NCBI GenBank assembly: GCA_039184865.1
Contig: JBCDAV010000020.1
Coordinates: 1-64,000 of the forward strand
Length of the DNA: 64,000 nucleotides
Direction of reading: 5' to 3'
Source of the DNA: Thermohalobaculum sp039184865
GTDB taxonomy: Bacteria; Pseudomonadota; Alphaproteobacteria; Rhodobacterales; Rhodobacteraceae
The notes under the pieces were generated by a model, which searched no databases, was not told the origin of the DNA, and was given only the letters and a program-made list of their open reading frames with translations. A program made the position numbers and the translations under genes. Below are positions 51,572 through 62,349 of this stretch, one piece after another (positions within the stretch are counted from its first letter, which is position 1; every line of letters starts with the position of its first letter).

Positions 51572-52810
51572 ATGTCCCGGCCCGCGACACCTGTTGACGC
51601 CGTCGACCATCTGCCGTTCTGGCGCAAACCCGAAACCATGCTGCTGCTGATGAACGGCACGGTCTGGTTCGGGCTGTCGATGTACATGGTGCTGATCAAC
51701 AATTTCGCGGTCGAGGTCGCCAACTTCGACGGCTCGGACACCGGCTGGCGCGAAAGCATTCGCGAGATCCCCGGCTTCCTGGCGTTTCTCGTCGTCTTCG
51801 TGATCCGCTTCGTGCGCGAGCAGACGCTGGCGATCGTGTCGATCCTGGTGCTCGGCGCCGCCACGACGGTCACGTCGCAGTTCCCGAGCTTCTGGGGTCT
51901 GCTGCTCGTCACCTACATCGCATCGATGGGGTTCCACTATTTCGAGACGGTGAACCAGAGCCTGCAACTGCAGTGGCTGAAGAAGGAAACCGCGCCGCGC
52001 AAGCTGGGCTGGATTGTCGCCGCGGGTTCGGCCGGCTCGCTGCTTGCGTATTCCGGTGTGCTGATCGCGCGCGAGGTCTTCGATTTGGGCTACGATCCGA
52101 TCTTCATCTCGGGCGGCATATTCCTCACTGCGCTGGGAGTCTGGTGCTGGATCGCTTTTCCGCGCTTCGAGGGCGAGACGGTGCAGCGCAAGCAACTTGT
52201 GCTGCGCTGGCGCTACTGGCTGTATTACGCGCTGGTCTTCATGGGCGGTGCGCGGCGCCAGATCTTCATCGTCTTCGCGCCGTTCATGATGGTCGAGAAG
52301 TTCGGCATGGAGGTCGAAGGTCTCGCGGCGATCTTCATCATCAACTACGTCGCGAACATGATCTTCGCGCCGCTGGTCGGGCGCTTCATCCAGCGCTTCG
52401 GCGAGCGCTTGTCGCTGATCGTCGAGTATATCGGGCTGTTCGGGGTCTTCTCGCTCTATGTCGGGGTCTACTATTTCGACTGGAGCTGGGAGGTCGCGGC
52501 GGTCCTTTACGTTGTCGATCACCTGCTGTTCGCCATGGCCTTCGCCCAGAAGACCTATTTCCAGAAGATCGCCGATCCGGCGGATCAGGCCCCGACCGCC
52601 GCGGTTGCCTTCACGATCAACCACATCGCGGCGGTGTTCCTGCCGGCAGCACTGGGCTTCCTGTGGCTCGCCTCGCCCGCGGCGGTGTTCAGCCTCGCCG
52701 TCTTCATGTCGCTGATCTCGCTGGCCCTGTCCTTTCTGATCCCGCGCCATCCCGAGGACGGCAACGAAACGGTCTTCACGCGCCGGATCATCGCGACCCC
52801 GGCCGAGTAG
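51572..52810 (+). CDS. MFS-type membrane transporter of unknown specificity
   Basis: A 412-residue protein with about 12 predicted helices. Motifs are weak (LVGRFIQRFGERLSLI resembles motif A in the second half). AGGAGG lies upstream of the ATG. It lies 123 bp after hmgA and 6 bp before a MATE gene; the latter spacing suggests co-transcription. Aromatic-compound transport is one possibility from context only. Confidence 0.7.
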   Translation: MSRPATPVDAVDHLPFWRKPETMLLLMNGTVWFGLSMYMVLINNFAVEVANFDGSDTGWRESIREIPGFLAFLVVFVIRFVREQTLAIVSILVLGAATTVTSQFPSFWGLLLVTYIASMGFHYFETVNQSLQLQWLKKETAPRKLGWIVAAGSAGSLLAYSGVLIAREVFDLGYDPIFISGGIFLTALGVWCWIAFPRFEGETVQRKQLVLRWRYWLYYALVFMGGARRQIFIVFAPFMMVEKFGMEVEGLAAIFIINYVANMIFAPLVGRFIQRFGERLSLIVEYIGLFGVFSLYVGVYYFDWSWEVAAVLYVVDHLLFAMAFAQKTYFQKIADPADQAPTAAVAFTINHIAAVFLPAALGFLWLASPAAVFSLAVFMSLISLALSFLIPRHPEDGNETVFTRRIIATPAE

Positions 52811-52816
52811 GCGCGG

Positions 52817-54241
52817 ATGGAGGCCAAGTTCACCACAGGCTCGACCATGCGCCACGTGGTCGTGATGACGGTGACGGCCTCGGCCGGGCTGCTGTCGCTG
52901 TTCCTCGTGGACGCGCTGAACCTGTTCTATATCTCGATGCTTGGCGTGACCGAGCTTGCGGCGGCGATCGGCTTCGCAGGCACGATCCAGTTCTTCATGA
53001 TTTCGGTCTCGATCGGATTGCTGATCGCCGGCACGGCGACGATCAGCCGGGCCATCGGCGCGGGCGAGGACGAGCGCGCCCGCGAACTGGCGGGTTCGGC
53101 GATCCTGTCGGCCTTCGTGGTGATGTCGGTCATTGCGGCCGTGCTCTGGGTATTCCGCGAGGATGCACTGATGCTCCTCGGCGCCAGGGGCGAAGCGCTG
53201 GAACAGGCGAGTTTCTTCCTCGCGATTGCGTTGCCCTCGGTGCCGCTCATCGGCATCGGGATGAGCTGTTCGGGCACGTTGCGGGCGATGGGCGAGGCCA
53301 GCCAGGCGATGTATGTCACGCTGGGCGGAGGTGCCATCGCCGCGGTGCTGGACCCGATCCTGATCTTCGTGCTGGATCTCGGCCTGATGGGTGCCGCGGT
53401 TGCGCTGGTGCTGACGCGGCTCGGCATCGCCGCCATCGGCCTCTGGCTGCTGATCGTGCGCCACCGGATGGTCGCGCGCCCGAGCCTGCCGATCTTCCTG
53501 CGCGATATCCGGCCGCTGGCGCGGATCGCCGGACCGGCCATGGCGACGCAATTGTCCACGCCGTTCGGCAACGCCTACCTCACGACGATAGTCGCCGAGT
53601 TCGGAGACGATGCGGTGGCCGGTTGGGCCGTGATCGGGCGGATGACGGCACTATCCTTCGGCGGCATTTTCGCGCTGGCGGGCGCGGTCGGCCCGATCAT
53701 CGGTCAGAACTACGGCGCGAAAATCTGGCCGCGCATCGCCATGGCCTACCGCGATGCGCTGATCTTCGCGGCGATCTATGTCGCGGTCGCCTGGATTGTC
53801 CTGATGACGCTGACGCCGTTCATCATCGACGGCTTCGGCCTCGTCGGTGCCGGGGCCGAGGTGTTGTCGACTTTCACCACCTATGCCGCGGGCGCCTTCG
53901 TGTTCACCGGCGCGCTTTTCACCTCGAACGCGGCCTTCAACAATCTCGGCCGGCCGCTCTGGTCGACGCTCTTCAACTGGTCGCGCGATGCAGGCGTGAT
54001 CCCGTTCCTCGCACTGCTCACGGGCGGAAGCCTCGGGGTCGCAGGTGCGGTTTGGATCCAGGCGCTCGCCGGGGTCATCGTCGGGTCGGCAGCGGTCGTC
54101 ACCGGTTGGATCTGCGTGCGCAAGATAGCCACCCGCGATCTGGCGCCTGCCGTTGCCGCATCGGTCGATGTCCCGGCCTTTTCCTCGGGCCGGATCGCGC
54201 CGAACCTCGCCCCGACAGTGCCGAAAACACGGGATGATTGA
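52817..54241 (+). CDS. MATE family efflux transporter
   Basis: A 474-residue, 12-helix MATE protein (LFLVDALNLFYISMLGVTELAAAIG near the start; GQNYGAKIWPR in the second half). It is distinct from the DinF-like MATE at 43087. It begins 6 bp after the MFS gene, so the two are probably co-expressed exporters. Substrate unknown. Confidence 0.88.
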   Translation: MEAKFTTGSTMRHVVVMTVTASAGLLSLFLVDALNLFYISMLGVTELAAAIGFAGTIQFFMISVSIGLLIAGTATISRAIGAGEDERARELAGSAILSAFVVMSVIAAVLWVFREDALMLLGARGEALEQASFFLAIALPSVPLIGIGMSCSGTLRAMGEASQAMYVTLGGGAIAAVLDPILIFVLDLGLMGAAVALVLTRLGIAAIGLWLLIVRHRMVARPSLPIFLRDIRPLARIAGPAMATQLSTPFGNAYLTTIVAEFGDDAVAGWAVIGRMTALSFGGIFALAGAVGPIIGQNYGAKIWPRIAMAYRDALIFAAIYVAVAWIVLMTLTPFIIDGFGLVGAGAEVLSTFTTYAAGAFVFTGALFTSNAAFNNLGRPLWSTLFNWSRDAGVIPFLALLTGGSLGVAGAVWIQALAGVIVGSAAVVTGWICVRKIATRDLAPAVAASVDVPAFSSGRIAPNLAPTVPKTRDD

Positions 54242-54346
54242 GTGCAGAGCGAACCTCTGGCATCGGCGCATAAGAATCGCTAGATACCCGGCAGCTAGAC
54301 AGACCGGCACCCGAGTTCAGGTGCCCAGCAGACCGAGGACGGGCAG

Positions 54347-54670
54347 ATGCCGAAGATCATTTTCGTCGAGCACGGCGGAGCGAAGCACGAGGTCGACGTG
54401 GCCGTCGGGCTCACGGTGATGGAAGGTGCGGTCTCGAACAACATCCCGGGCATCGACGCGGATTGCGGCGGCGCCTGCGCCTGTTCGACCTGCCACGTCT
54501 ACGTCGACGAGTCCTGGCTCGAGAAGCTGCCGGAGAAAGAGGACATGGAGATCGACATGCTCGATTTCGCCTACGAGCCGGACGAAGCACGCTCGCGCCT
54601 GACCTGCCAGATCAAGGTGACGGCGGATCTCGACGGCCTTGTCCTGCAGATGCCCGAGAAGCAGATTTGA
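54347..54670 (+). CDS. [2Fe-2S] ferredoxin, adrenodoxin/ISC type
   Basis: A 107-residue electron carrier. The cluster ligands are C40, C46, C49 and C87 in the C-x5-C-x2-C pattern of vertebrate-type ferredoxins; Cys44 is extra. C-terminal residues resemble carriers that serve cytochrome P450s or haem/iron-sulfur assembly. It overlaps the start of the following secreted-protein gene. No P450 or hscAB genes are adjacent. Confidence 0.93.
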   Translation: MPKIIFVEHGGAKHEVDVAVGLTVMEGAVSNNIPGIDADCGGACACSTCHVYVDESWLEKLPEKEDMEIDMLDFAYEPDEARSRLTCQIKVTADLDGLVLQMPEKQI

Positions 54671-55422
54671 GGGTCAGGGGCGCATTCTTCGCGGCTTTCC
54701 TGGGATGGGCCGTCATTCCCGGTCTCTCTGAGGCGCAGACGCCGACGGCCGAGGATGTGGTCTGGGGCTGCGACGATGCCGGATACGTGCTGCCCACCAC
54801 GGAATACAAACACGCCGTGCTCGGTGACGATGTCGAGTACAAGGGCCTGTTTCTGCTGATCCACACCGCGACCGGAGTGTTGCCCGCGACCCTCGAACTG
54901 CCTGAAGGTCAGGTCTACGAGGATATCGCGCCGCGCTGCGGAGATCTCGATGGCGACGGCGATCAGGAGGTCGTCACCGTGATCTCGGACGCCAAGGTCG
55001 GCGCACGCCTAGCCGTCTACGACAAGCAGCGCGGCCCGATCGATGAGACCCCGCCCATCGGCCGGGGCTATCGCTGGCTCGCCCCGATCGGGATCGCTGA
55101 TGTGAACGGCGACGGGCAGAACGATGTCGCCTATGTCGAGACCCCGCATATCGGCGGTGCATTAAGGGTCTGGACGCTTCTCGATGGCAAGCTGACGGAG
55201 ATTGCCAATGCCGGCGGGTTCTCGAACCACCGGATCGGCGAAGACTTCATCACAGGCGGGATGCGTGACTGTGGCAGTGGCACCGAGATGATCGTTCCGT
55301 CCTTTGACTGGGCTGAACTCTTGTCCGTTCGGATGGAAGGCCCTAGGCTTGTGCGGCGCACAATTTCAGCGGACACCGATCTGACGACGGTCGAAAGCGC
55401 CCTGAATTGCGAGATAGACTGA
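54667..55422 (+). CDS. Secreted FG-GAP/VCBS-repeat protein
   Basis: A 251-residue protein that starts at TTG (54667), overlapping the ferredoxin stop as TTGA; no ATG is available before the signal peptide (RGAFFAAFLGWAVIPGLSEA, cleavage after SEA). Two Ca-binding loops of the FG-GAP type are visible (DLDGDGDQEVV and DVNGDGQNDVA), so it probably folds as a partial beta-propeller in the periplasm. Function unknown. PuuD-like gene follows 10 bp later. Confidence 0.75.
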   Translation: MRVRGAFFAAFLGWAVIPGLSEAQTPTAEDVVWGCDDAGYVLPTTEYKHAVLGDDVEYKGLFLLIHTATGVLPATLELPEGQVYEDIAPRCGDLDGDGDQEVVTVISDAKVGARLAVYDKQRGPIDETPPIGRGYRWLAPIGIADVNGDGQNDVAYVETPHIGGALRVWTLLDGKLTEIANAGGFSNHRIGEDFITGGMRDCGSGTEMIVPSFDWAELLSVRMEGPRLVRRTISADTDLTTVESALNCEID

Positions 55423-55432
55423 CGGAGAAATC

Positions 55433-56206
55433 ATGACCCGGCCCGTGATTGGTATCGCCTGTTCCCATTCGATGATCGAGGACACCTACGCGGTGCAGAT
55501 GACGGGCGAGCGCACGATGAACGGCGTCGGTGTGGTCTCGGAAGGTCTGCCGCTGATGATCCCGGGCATGCCGTGCTCGATCCGCGTTCAGGATCTTGTC
55601 AACACGCTGGACGGGCTCGTGCTGACCGGCGGACGGGCGAACGTGCATCCCAGGTTTTACGGCGAGGAACTGACCGAAGCGCACGGCACGATGGATGAGA
55701 ACCGGGACGAGGTTCTGTTGCCCCTGATCCGGGCCTGCATCGATGTCGGCATCCCGATCCTCGGTCTGTGCCGCGGGATTCAGGAGATGAACGTCGCCAT
55801 GGGCGGGACTCTCTATCCGGAGGTCGGCGCGCTGCCGGGACGTCATCGCCACCGGATGATTCCGGGCTGCAAGGACTCGGAGGTGACTTTCGAACGTCGC
55901 GAGGAGGTTCGCCTGCGCCCCGGCGGAGAGCTTGAGCGCATTCTCGGCGAGGACGTGATCTGGACGAACTCCCTGCATGGTCAGGCGGTCAAGGATCCGG
56001 GCAAGCGCGTGGTGATCGAAGGCTGGGCCAAGGACGACACGGTCGAGGCGATTTCGATCGAGGGAGCGCGGACCTTCACGATCGGCGTTCAATGGCACGC
56101 CGAATACGAACCCGACGAAGATCCTATCAGCCGGATCCTGTTCACCGAGCTCGGCAATTCCGCGCGGGCACGGCAGGCCCGGCGGCTGGGCGCAAACGCT
56201 GCCTGA
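55433..56206 (+). CDS. Gamma-glutamyl hydrolase, class I amidotransferase-like (PuuD-like, peptidase C26)
   Basis: A 257-residue cytoplasmic hydrolase. The nucleophile Cys113 (PILGLCRGIQEMN) and a His in IGVQWHAEY form the glutamine-amidotransferase site. The family includes PuuD, which cleaves gamma-glutamyl-GABA in putrescine catabolism. The other puu genes are absent here, so substrate is inferred. It follows the FG-GAP gene and converges with the TIR gene. Confidence 0.88.
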   Translation: MTRPVIGIACSHSMIEDTYAVQMTGERTMNGVGVVSEGLPLMIPGMPCSIRVQDLVNTLDGLVLTGGRANVHPRFYGEELTEAHGTMDENRDEVLLPLIRACIDVGIPILGLCRGIQEMNVAMGGTLYPEVGALPGRHRHRMIPGCKDSEVTFERREEVRLRPGGELERILGEDVIWTNSLHGQAVKDPGKRVVIEGWAKDDTVEAISIEGARTFTIGVQWHAEYEPDEDPISRILFTELGNSARARQARRLGANAA

Positions 56207-56224
56207 TTTTTCGCTGTTTCGGGC

Positions 56225-56893
56225 TTAGCTGCGCCGGATGAACAGCGCGCCGAGCGCACCCACCACGAAGAACACCGGAAACAACAGCGTTGTTGCGGCG
56301 CTGCCGAGCACCGCATCGAGCGCAAGCCCGGTCAGTGCGTTGTGGATGATCCCGATCGCGACATAGATCACCAATCCAGCAATGCCGCCGCCAACGACGC
56401 GCAGAGCAGTGCCGAGCGCTCCCTTGCCACGTCGCGGCTTTGCCCCGGCAATTATCTCGATCAACCGGTCGGCATCGTCGGAAAACCGCGCGTTGCGGAT
56501 CTCGAACGCATTCAGCCGCGGCAATTGTTTCAGATCGTCCGGCAGGGCTTCGGCTTCCGGCATCTCCGCGCCGTCGACCAGCACCGGCAACACGCGCACC
56601 TTGGCGTTCAACCCGGCGCGAACCTCGGCCCGGACGTGGTCGCGATCCTCGTGCAGGCGCGCGCCGGAGCCGGACGGATCGCCCCAGTCGCGCCCGATCA
56701 TCACCAGCATCACGTCGCAGCGCTCGATCTCGCTGTCGATTGCGTCGACGAAATCCTCGCCGATACCGATCTTGTCGACGTCGAGAAACACGTTTCCAGC
56801 GCCGAACTCTGCGGTCAGGTGATCGCCGATCCGCCCGGATGTGGCAGCCGAATCCTGGCGGCGGTAACTCACGAAGACCTTCGGCGTCGCCAT
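56225..56893 (-). CDS. TIR-domain protein with C-terminal membrane helices
   Basis: A 222-residue protein. Residues 1-150 are a TIR domain: KVFVSYRRQDS (box 1), NVFLDVDKIGIGEDF (BB region), CDVMLVMIGRDW (box 2). Glu90 (DHVRAEVRAGL) aligns with the catalytic Glu of NADase TIR proteins such as SARM1 (DWVHKEI). Two membrane helices lie at about 163-185 and 196-218, so the TIR domain faces the cytoplasm. It is 5 bp after a membrane-anchored proline-rich protein. NADase activity is inferred, not shown; a signalling or defence role is possible. Confidence 0.85.
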   Translation of the reverse strand: MATPKVFVSYRRQDSAATSGRIGDHLTAEFGAGNVFLDVDKIGIGEDFVDAIDSEIERCDVMLVMIGRDWGDPSGSGARLHEDRDHVRAEVRAGLNAKVRVLPVLVDGAEMPEAEALPDDLKQLPRLNAFEIRNARFSDDADRLIEIIAGAKPRRGKGALGTALRVVGGGIAGLVIYVAIGIIHNALTGLALDAVLGSAATTLLFPVFFVVGALGALFIRRS

Positions 56894-56898
56894 TCCGG

Positions 56899-58332
56899 CT
56901 ATTCCGCGGACAACAGCCGGTTGAGCCGCGCCTGAGCCAGATGCGTCCTGCCGGTGAGCCGGCCCGGAGCCAGAACAACCGCGTCGCTGCCGGGGACGCG
57001 CTCGAACTCGTAGATTAGCGCCGTGAGTTCGTGTCGCGGCGTGATGCTCTGTTCGGCCATCTCACGGGGCAGCATCACCATTCCGCGCCTGAGCCAGCGG
57101 AAGGCTTCGGCAGGCGTCGGCTCCTGATCCGTGGTCCGCTCGAATTCGGTCGAGAGCAGGAAGACGATCACCCGGAAATAGCCCGGATCGGTATAGAACA
57201 GTGCGCGCAGATAGCTGCTCAGGTCGAACCGCTCACGCAGGTTGCCCGTCGGCCAGCGCTTGCGCGATTCGACCGATATGCCCTCCTCGGTGATCCGTTC
57301 GAGCCGCGTCACCAGCGCAAATCCGCCGGGGGCAACCCAGTACGACCGGTCGAAATACTCGCCATCGTCGAGTGCGCGTTCCAGCAGGTCAGCAACGTCG
57401 CCATGCGTTCCATCGGGAGTCAGGGCCTCAAATCTCGACAAGGGCAAGCGCACGACGGTCGATGCCTGAGGCGGTGGCCACGGGAACTGCGGGCGCTGAA
57501 AGCCGTTCGACCCTGCGGTTGCACCCTGAACGCCGCGCCCGGAGGATTTCGGCACGACGGAAGTGCGCGCGAGCACGCCCGTTTCCGTTTTAGCGTCGGC
57601 CCTGGGTGGTGTCGTCGGGAGCTCGATGCCGCGAGTCTTCGCTGCGGGCTGCGGTGGCGTCTGCGGCGTTGCCGGCAGCGTGGTGACCGGCAAGGGCGTC
57701 TCGACAGATTGCGGTTCTGGTTCGGGATCAGTCGGCTCTGCGAAGGCGATGCCTGGGTCCGGCTCGGGCTCGGGCTCCGGTTCCGGCGTTGCACTCGGGA
57801 TCGCCGGTTTGGGGTCGGCAACGGTTTGCGGGATCGAGAGCCCGCCCGCCGCTATGCCGCCGCCGCCAGCGCCGGATTGCGGCAAGATGACGGTCGCCGG
57901 CGCGCCCTCGGATATGACCCCCGTCGCGGTTGACAGCTCAAGATCACCGCTGACCTGGGCTGGCGGCCTTGGCAGCGTCCGCAGCGGTTGCAGCAGCCTG
58001 GTTTTCGCCTTGTCGGTGGCGGCTGCCTGTGGTTGCTCTGGCTCGGGCCGTGCGGTCTTGGCCGCCTCCGGTTGCGACGGCAACGTCTTCGCAACGTCCG
58101 CTGCGGGTGCCTGCGGTTGCGGCGTTTCCGGCGTCGCTGTTGCCGACCCCGCCGCCAGTTTCTCGAAATGGTTCGCAACCTCGTCAGCGGTGTACTCGGG
58201 CGCAGGCGGGGCATTGGCCGCGGCACTCGGGGCGCTATCGCCCATCGGTCGGCCGGACAGCGTGACCGCCAGCATCAGGATCGCCAACGCCGCCGCGATC
58301 CCCGCCAGAAACCATCCTGTCTTCTTCGTCAT
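56899..58332 (-). CDS. Membrane-anchored proline-rich protein with C-terminal globular domain
   Basis: A protein of about 477 residues. It has one N-terminal membrane helix (WFLAGIAAALAILMLAVTL), a long low-complexity linker rich in Pro, Glu, Ala and Thr (about 40-310, including a PEPEPEPEPDPG run), and a globular C-terminal domain of about 165 residues (VVRLPLSRFEALTPDGTHGD onward). The topology puts the C-terminus in the periplasm if the helix is a simple anchor. I chose the ATG at 58332 (MTKKTGWF); one at 58368 adds 12 residues. I do not recognise the C-terminal domain. It is the first gene of a two-gene unit with the TIR protein. Confidence 0.72.
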   Translation of the reverse strand: MTKKTGWFLAGIAAALAILMLAVTLSGRPMGDSAPSAAANAPPAPEYTADEVANHFEKLAAGSATATPETPQPQAPAADVAKTLPSQPEAAKTARPEPEQPQAAATDKAKTRLLQPLRTLPRPPAQVSGDLELSTATGVISEGAPATVILPQSGAGGGGIAAGGLSIPQTVADPKPAIPSATPEPEPEPEPDPGIAFAEPTDPEPEPQSVETPLPVTTLPATPQTPPQPAAKTRGIELPTTPPRADAKTETGVLARTSVVPKSSGRGVQGATAGSNGFQRPQFPWPPPQASTVVRLPLSRFEALTPDGTHGDVADLLERALDDGEYFDRSYWVAPGGFALVTRLERITEEGISVESRKRWPTGNLRERFDLSSYLRALFYTDPGYFRVIVFLLSTEFERTTDQEPTPAEAFRWLRRGMVMLPREMAEQSITPRHELTALIYEFERVPGSDAVVLAPGRLTGRTHLAQARLNRLLSAE

Positions 58333-58540
58333 TCGGATCAGTCCGCTGGATCCCGTCTGCCGCACCATCTCACAGCGTTCGCGCGTTGCAAGCGGCTTCT
58401 GAATTCTATCAGAGATTTAACGGTTGCGCTGCCCGTGCGCGATCGGCCGATCCAGCACGTATGCGCTTTGACTTGATGTCCTCGTCGCCCCTAAAGACTG
58501 GGGTCAGCGACGCCAACCCTTCGCCATGCAAGGAGACCCC

Positions 58541-59371
58541 ATGTCAAAGCCATGCATCATCTGTTGCGCGATCACTGGTTCGGTGCCGACGAAAGCCGAC
58601 AATCCTGCGGTTCCGATCACAATCGACGAGCAGGTCGAGTCGACCCAGGCCGCGTTCGAGGCCGGGGCAACGATCTGTCACGCGCATGTACGCAAGGAAG
58701 ACGGGACGCCGACCTCGGACCCTGGCCGCTTTGCGCGGTTGAAGGAGGGCTTGGAGAAGCACTGCCCTGGCATGATCATACAGTTCTCGACCGGCGGCCG
58801 GTCCGGCGCGGGCCGTGAGCGCGGCGGAATGCTGCCGCTGAAACCCGACATGGCGTCTCTCACCGTCGGATCGAACAATTTTCCGACGCGGATCTACGAG
58901 AACAGCCCGGATCTGGTGGACTGGCTGTCGAGCGAGATGCTCGCCCACGACATCAAGCCGGAGATCGAGGCGTTCGATCTCAGCCACATCTTCCAGGCAG
59001 TGAAGATGGTCGGCGACGGGCGGCTCAAGGGGCCGCTCTACATCCAGTTCGTGATGGGCGTGAAGAACGCCATGCCGGTCGATCGCGAGGTGTTCGAGTT
59101 CTATGTCCAGACGGTGAAGCGGATCGCGCCCGATGCCGAGTGGTGCGGGGCCGGCATCGGCGCCGGTCAGCTCAAGCTGAACGAGTGGTGCATCTCCAAC
59201 GGAGGTCACGCGCGCACCGGGCTGGAAGACAATGTCCGGATGGATCGCAACACATTGGCGCCGTCGAATGCAGCACTGGTGGCCCGGGCAGCCGAACTCT
59301 GCGAGACCTACGGGCGGCCCGTGGCAACCCCTGCGCAAGCGCGAGAGATCCTGGGTTTGCGGGCAGCTTGA
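58541..59371 (+). CDS. BKACE family beta-keto-acid cleavage enzyme (DUF849)
   Basis: A 276-residue TIM-barrel enzyme. The zinc ligands H47-x-H49 (TICHAHVR) and GRSGAGRERGG region match the family, which cleaves beta-keto acids with acetyl-CoA (for example 3-keto-5-aminohexanoate or dehydrocarnitine). AAGGAG lies 6 nt upstream of the ATG. No clear pathway partners flank it. Carnitine or lysine breakdown are options; the quaternary-amine genes at the other end of the window make dehydrocarnitine conceivable but unproven. Confidence 0.85.
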   Translation: MSKPCIICCAITGSVPTKADNPAVPITIDEQVESTQAAFEAGATICHAHVRKEDGTPTSDPGRFARLKEGLEKHCPGMIIQFSTGGRSGAGRERGGMLPLKPDMASLTVGSNNFPTRIYENSPDLVDWLSSEMLAHDIKPEIEAFDLSHIFQAVKMVGDGRLKGPLYIQFVMGVKNAMPVDREVFEFYVQTVKRIAPDAEWCGAGIGAGQLKLNEWCISNGGHARTGLEDNVRMDRNTLAPSNAALVARAAELCETYGRPVATPAQAREILGLRAA

Positions 59372-59476
59372 CTGCGCGAAAACCCTGTTCGGCGGCGCGC
59401 ATCGATTGTGGCTGTCCCGCCGATGAGCGGGGACCTCGCAACTCTTATGCGCCAGGGAGGCTGGGCCTCGCCGCGC

Positions 59477-61681
<2,205 letters not shown>

Positions 61682-61871
61682 TGGCAGGCTCCGGGGCGGG
61701 CGGGTCAGATGCTCGCTGCCTATCCGATCGGGACACAAGATCAAGAGGATTGGTCCAGTGGGTGCCGCCCCGGCGGCCAACCCTCTCCTGCCTTGGCCAA
61801 GGTTGCCGTTCGTCCGGGCCAGCGAGAGCGGCCCGTCAAATTAGCGGCATGGCCGGATCAGGAGGCGGCTT

Positions 61872-62264
61872 TCACTTGAAGCTGTGTTTCCACGAGTCGG
61901 TGATGCGCTTGCGGTGAACCTCGAAGATCCCGGCGATGCGCCGGGCGAGCAGGTGCCCGTTGATCGGCTTCCGCGTCGAATGCACCACGAGGGTTGCTCG
62001 CGTGCCGCGATTGTCGCCGAAGGTGCATGTGATCACGGCGTCATGGTCGCCCGCGACGCCGTTCGCGTAGGCAACCCATTTCGAGAGGCGCAACTCGCCT
62101 TCGCCGAGCTCGCCGACGATCGCCCGGAAGGTGGTCTTTGCCGCCAGCAGGCAGTGATTGTCCTTGTAGAAACGGCCGAGATCCCGAACGCTCCAGGGCT
62201 GCGTCGCTCCGGCAGGTGCCGCGATCGTGACGGCCAGTATCAGACAGATCATCGCGCGGATCAT
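61872..62264 (-). CDS. Secreted/periplasmic hypothetical protein
   Basis: A protein of about 130 residues with a signal peptide (MIRAMICLILAVTIAAPAGA). The mature part (WSVRDLGRFYKDNHCLLAAK, GDHDAVITCTFGD, two Cys) is unrecognised. An ATG at 62273 would add three residues. It diverges from the EamA transporter. The Cys pair suggests a periplasmic fold with one disulfide. Confidence 0.6.
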   Translation of the reverse strand: MIRAMICLILAVTIAAPAGATQPWSVRDLGRFYKDNHCLLAAKTTFRAIVGELGEGELRLSKWVAYANGVAGDHDAVITCTFGDNRGTRATLVVHSTRKPINGHLLARRIAGIFEVHRKRITDSWKHSFK

Positions 62265-62349
62265 TTCAGGCATCCCAAAGCTCACACCTGTGCACGGTCG
62301 CATGAAGTGGTAAAGCAGCGGTTCACGGGGCAGGGAAAGGCAGTGTCGC

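Noticed and set aside
50036..53551. Very long open frame (over 1,100 codons) on the minus strand
   Set aside because: It is antisense to hmgA, the MFS gene and the MATE gene, whose products are clear. Its composition is Arg/His/Gln/Asp-rich low-complexity text typical of GC-rich antisense frames.
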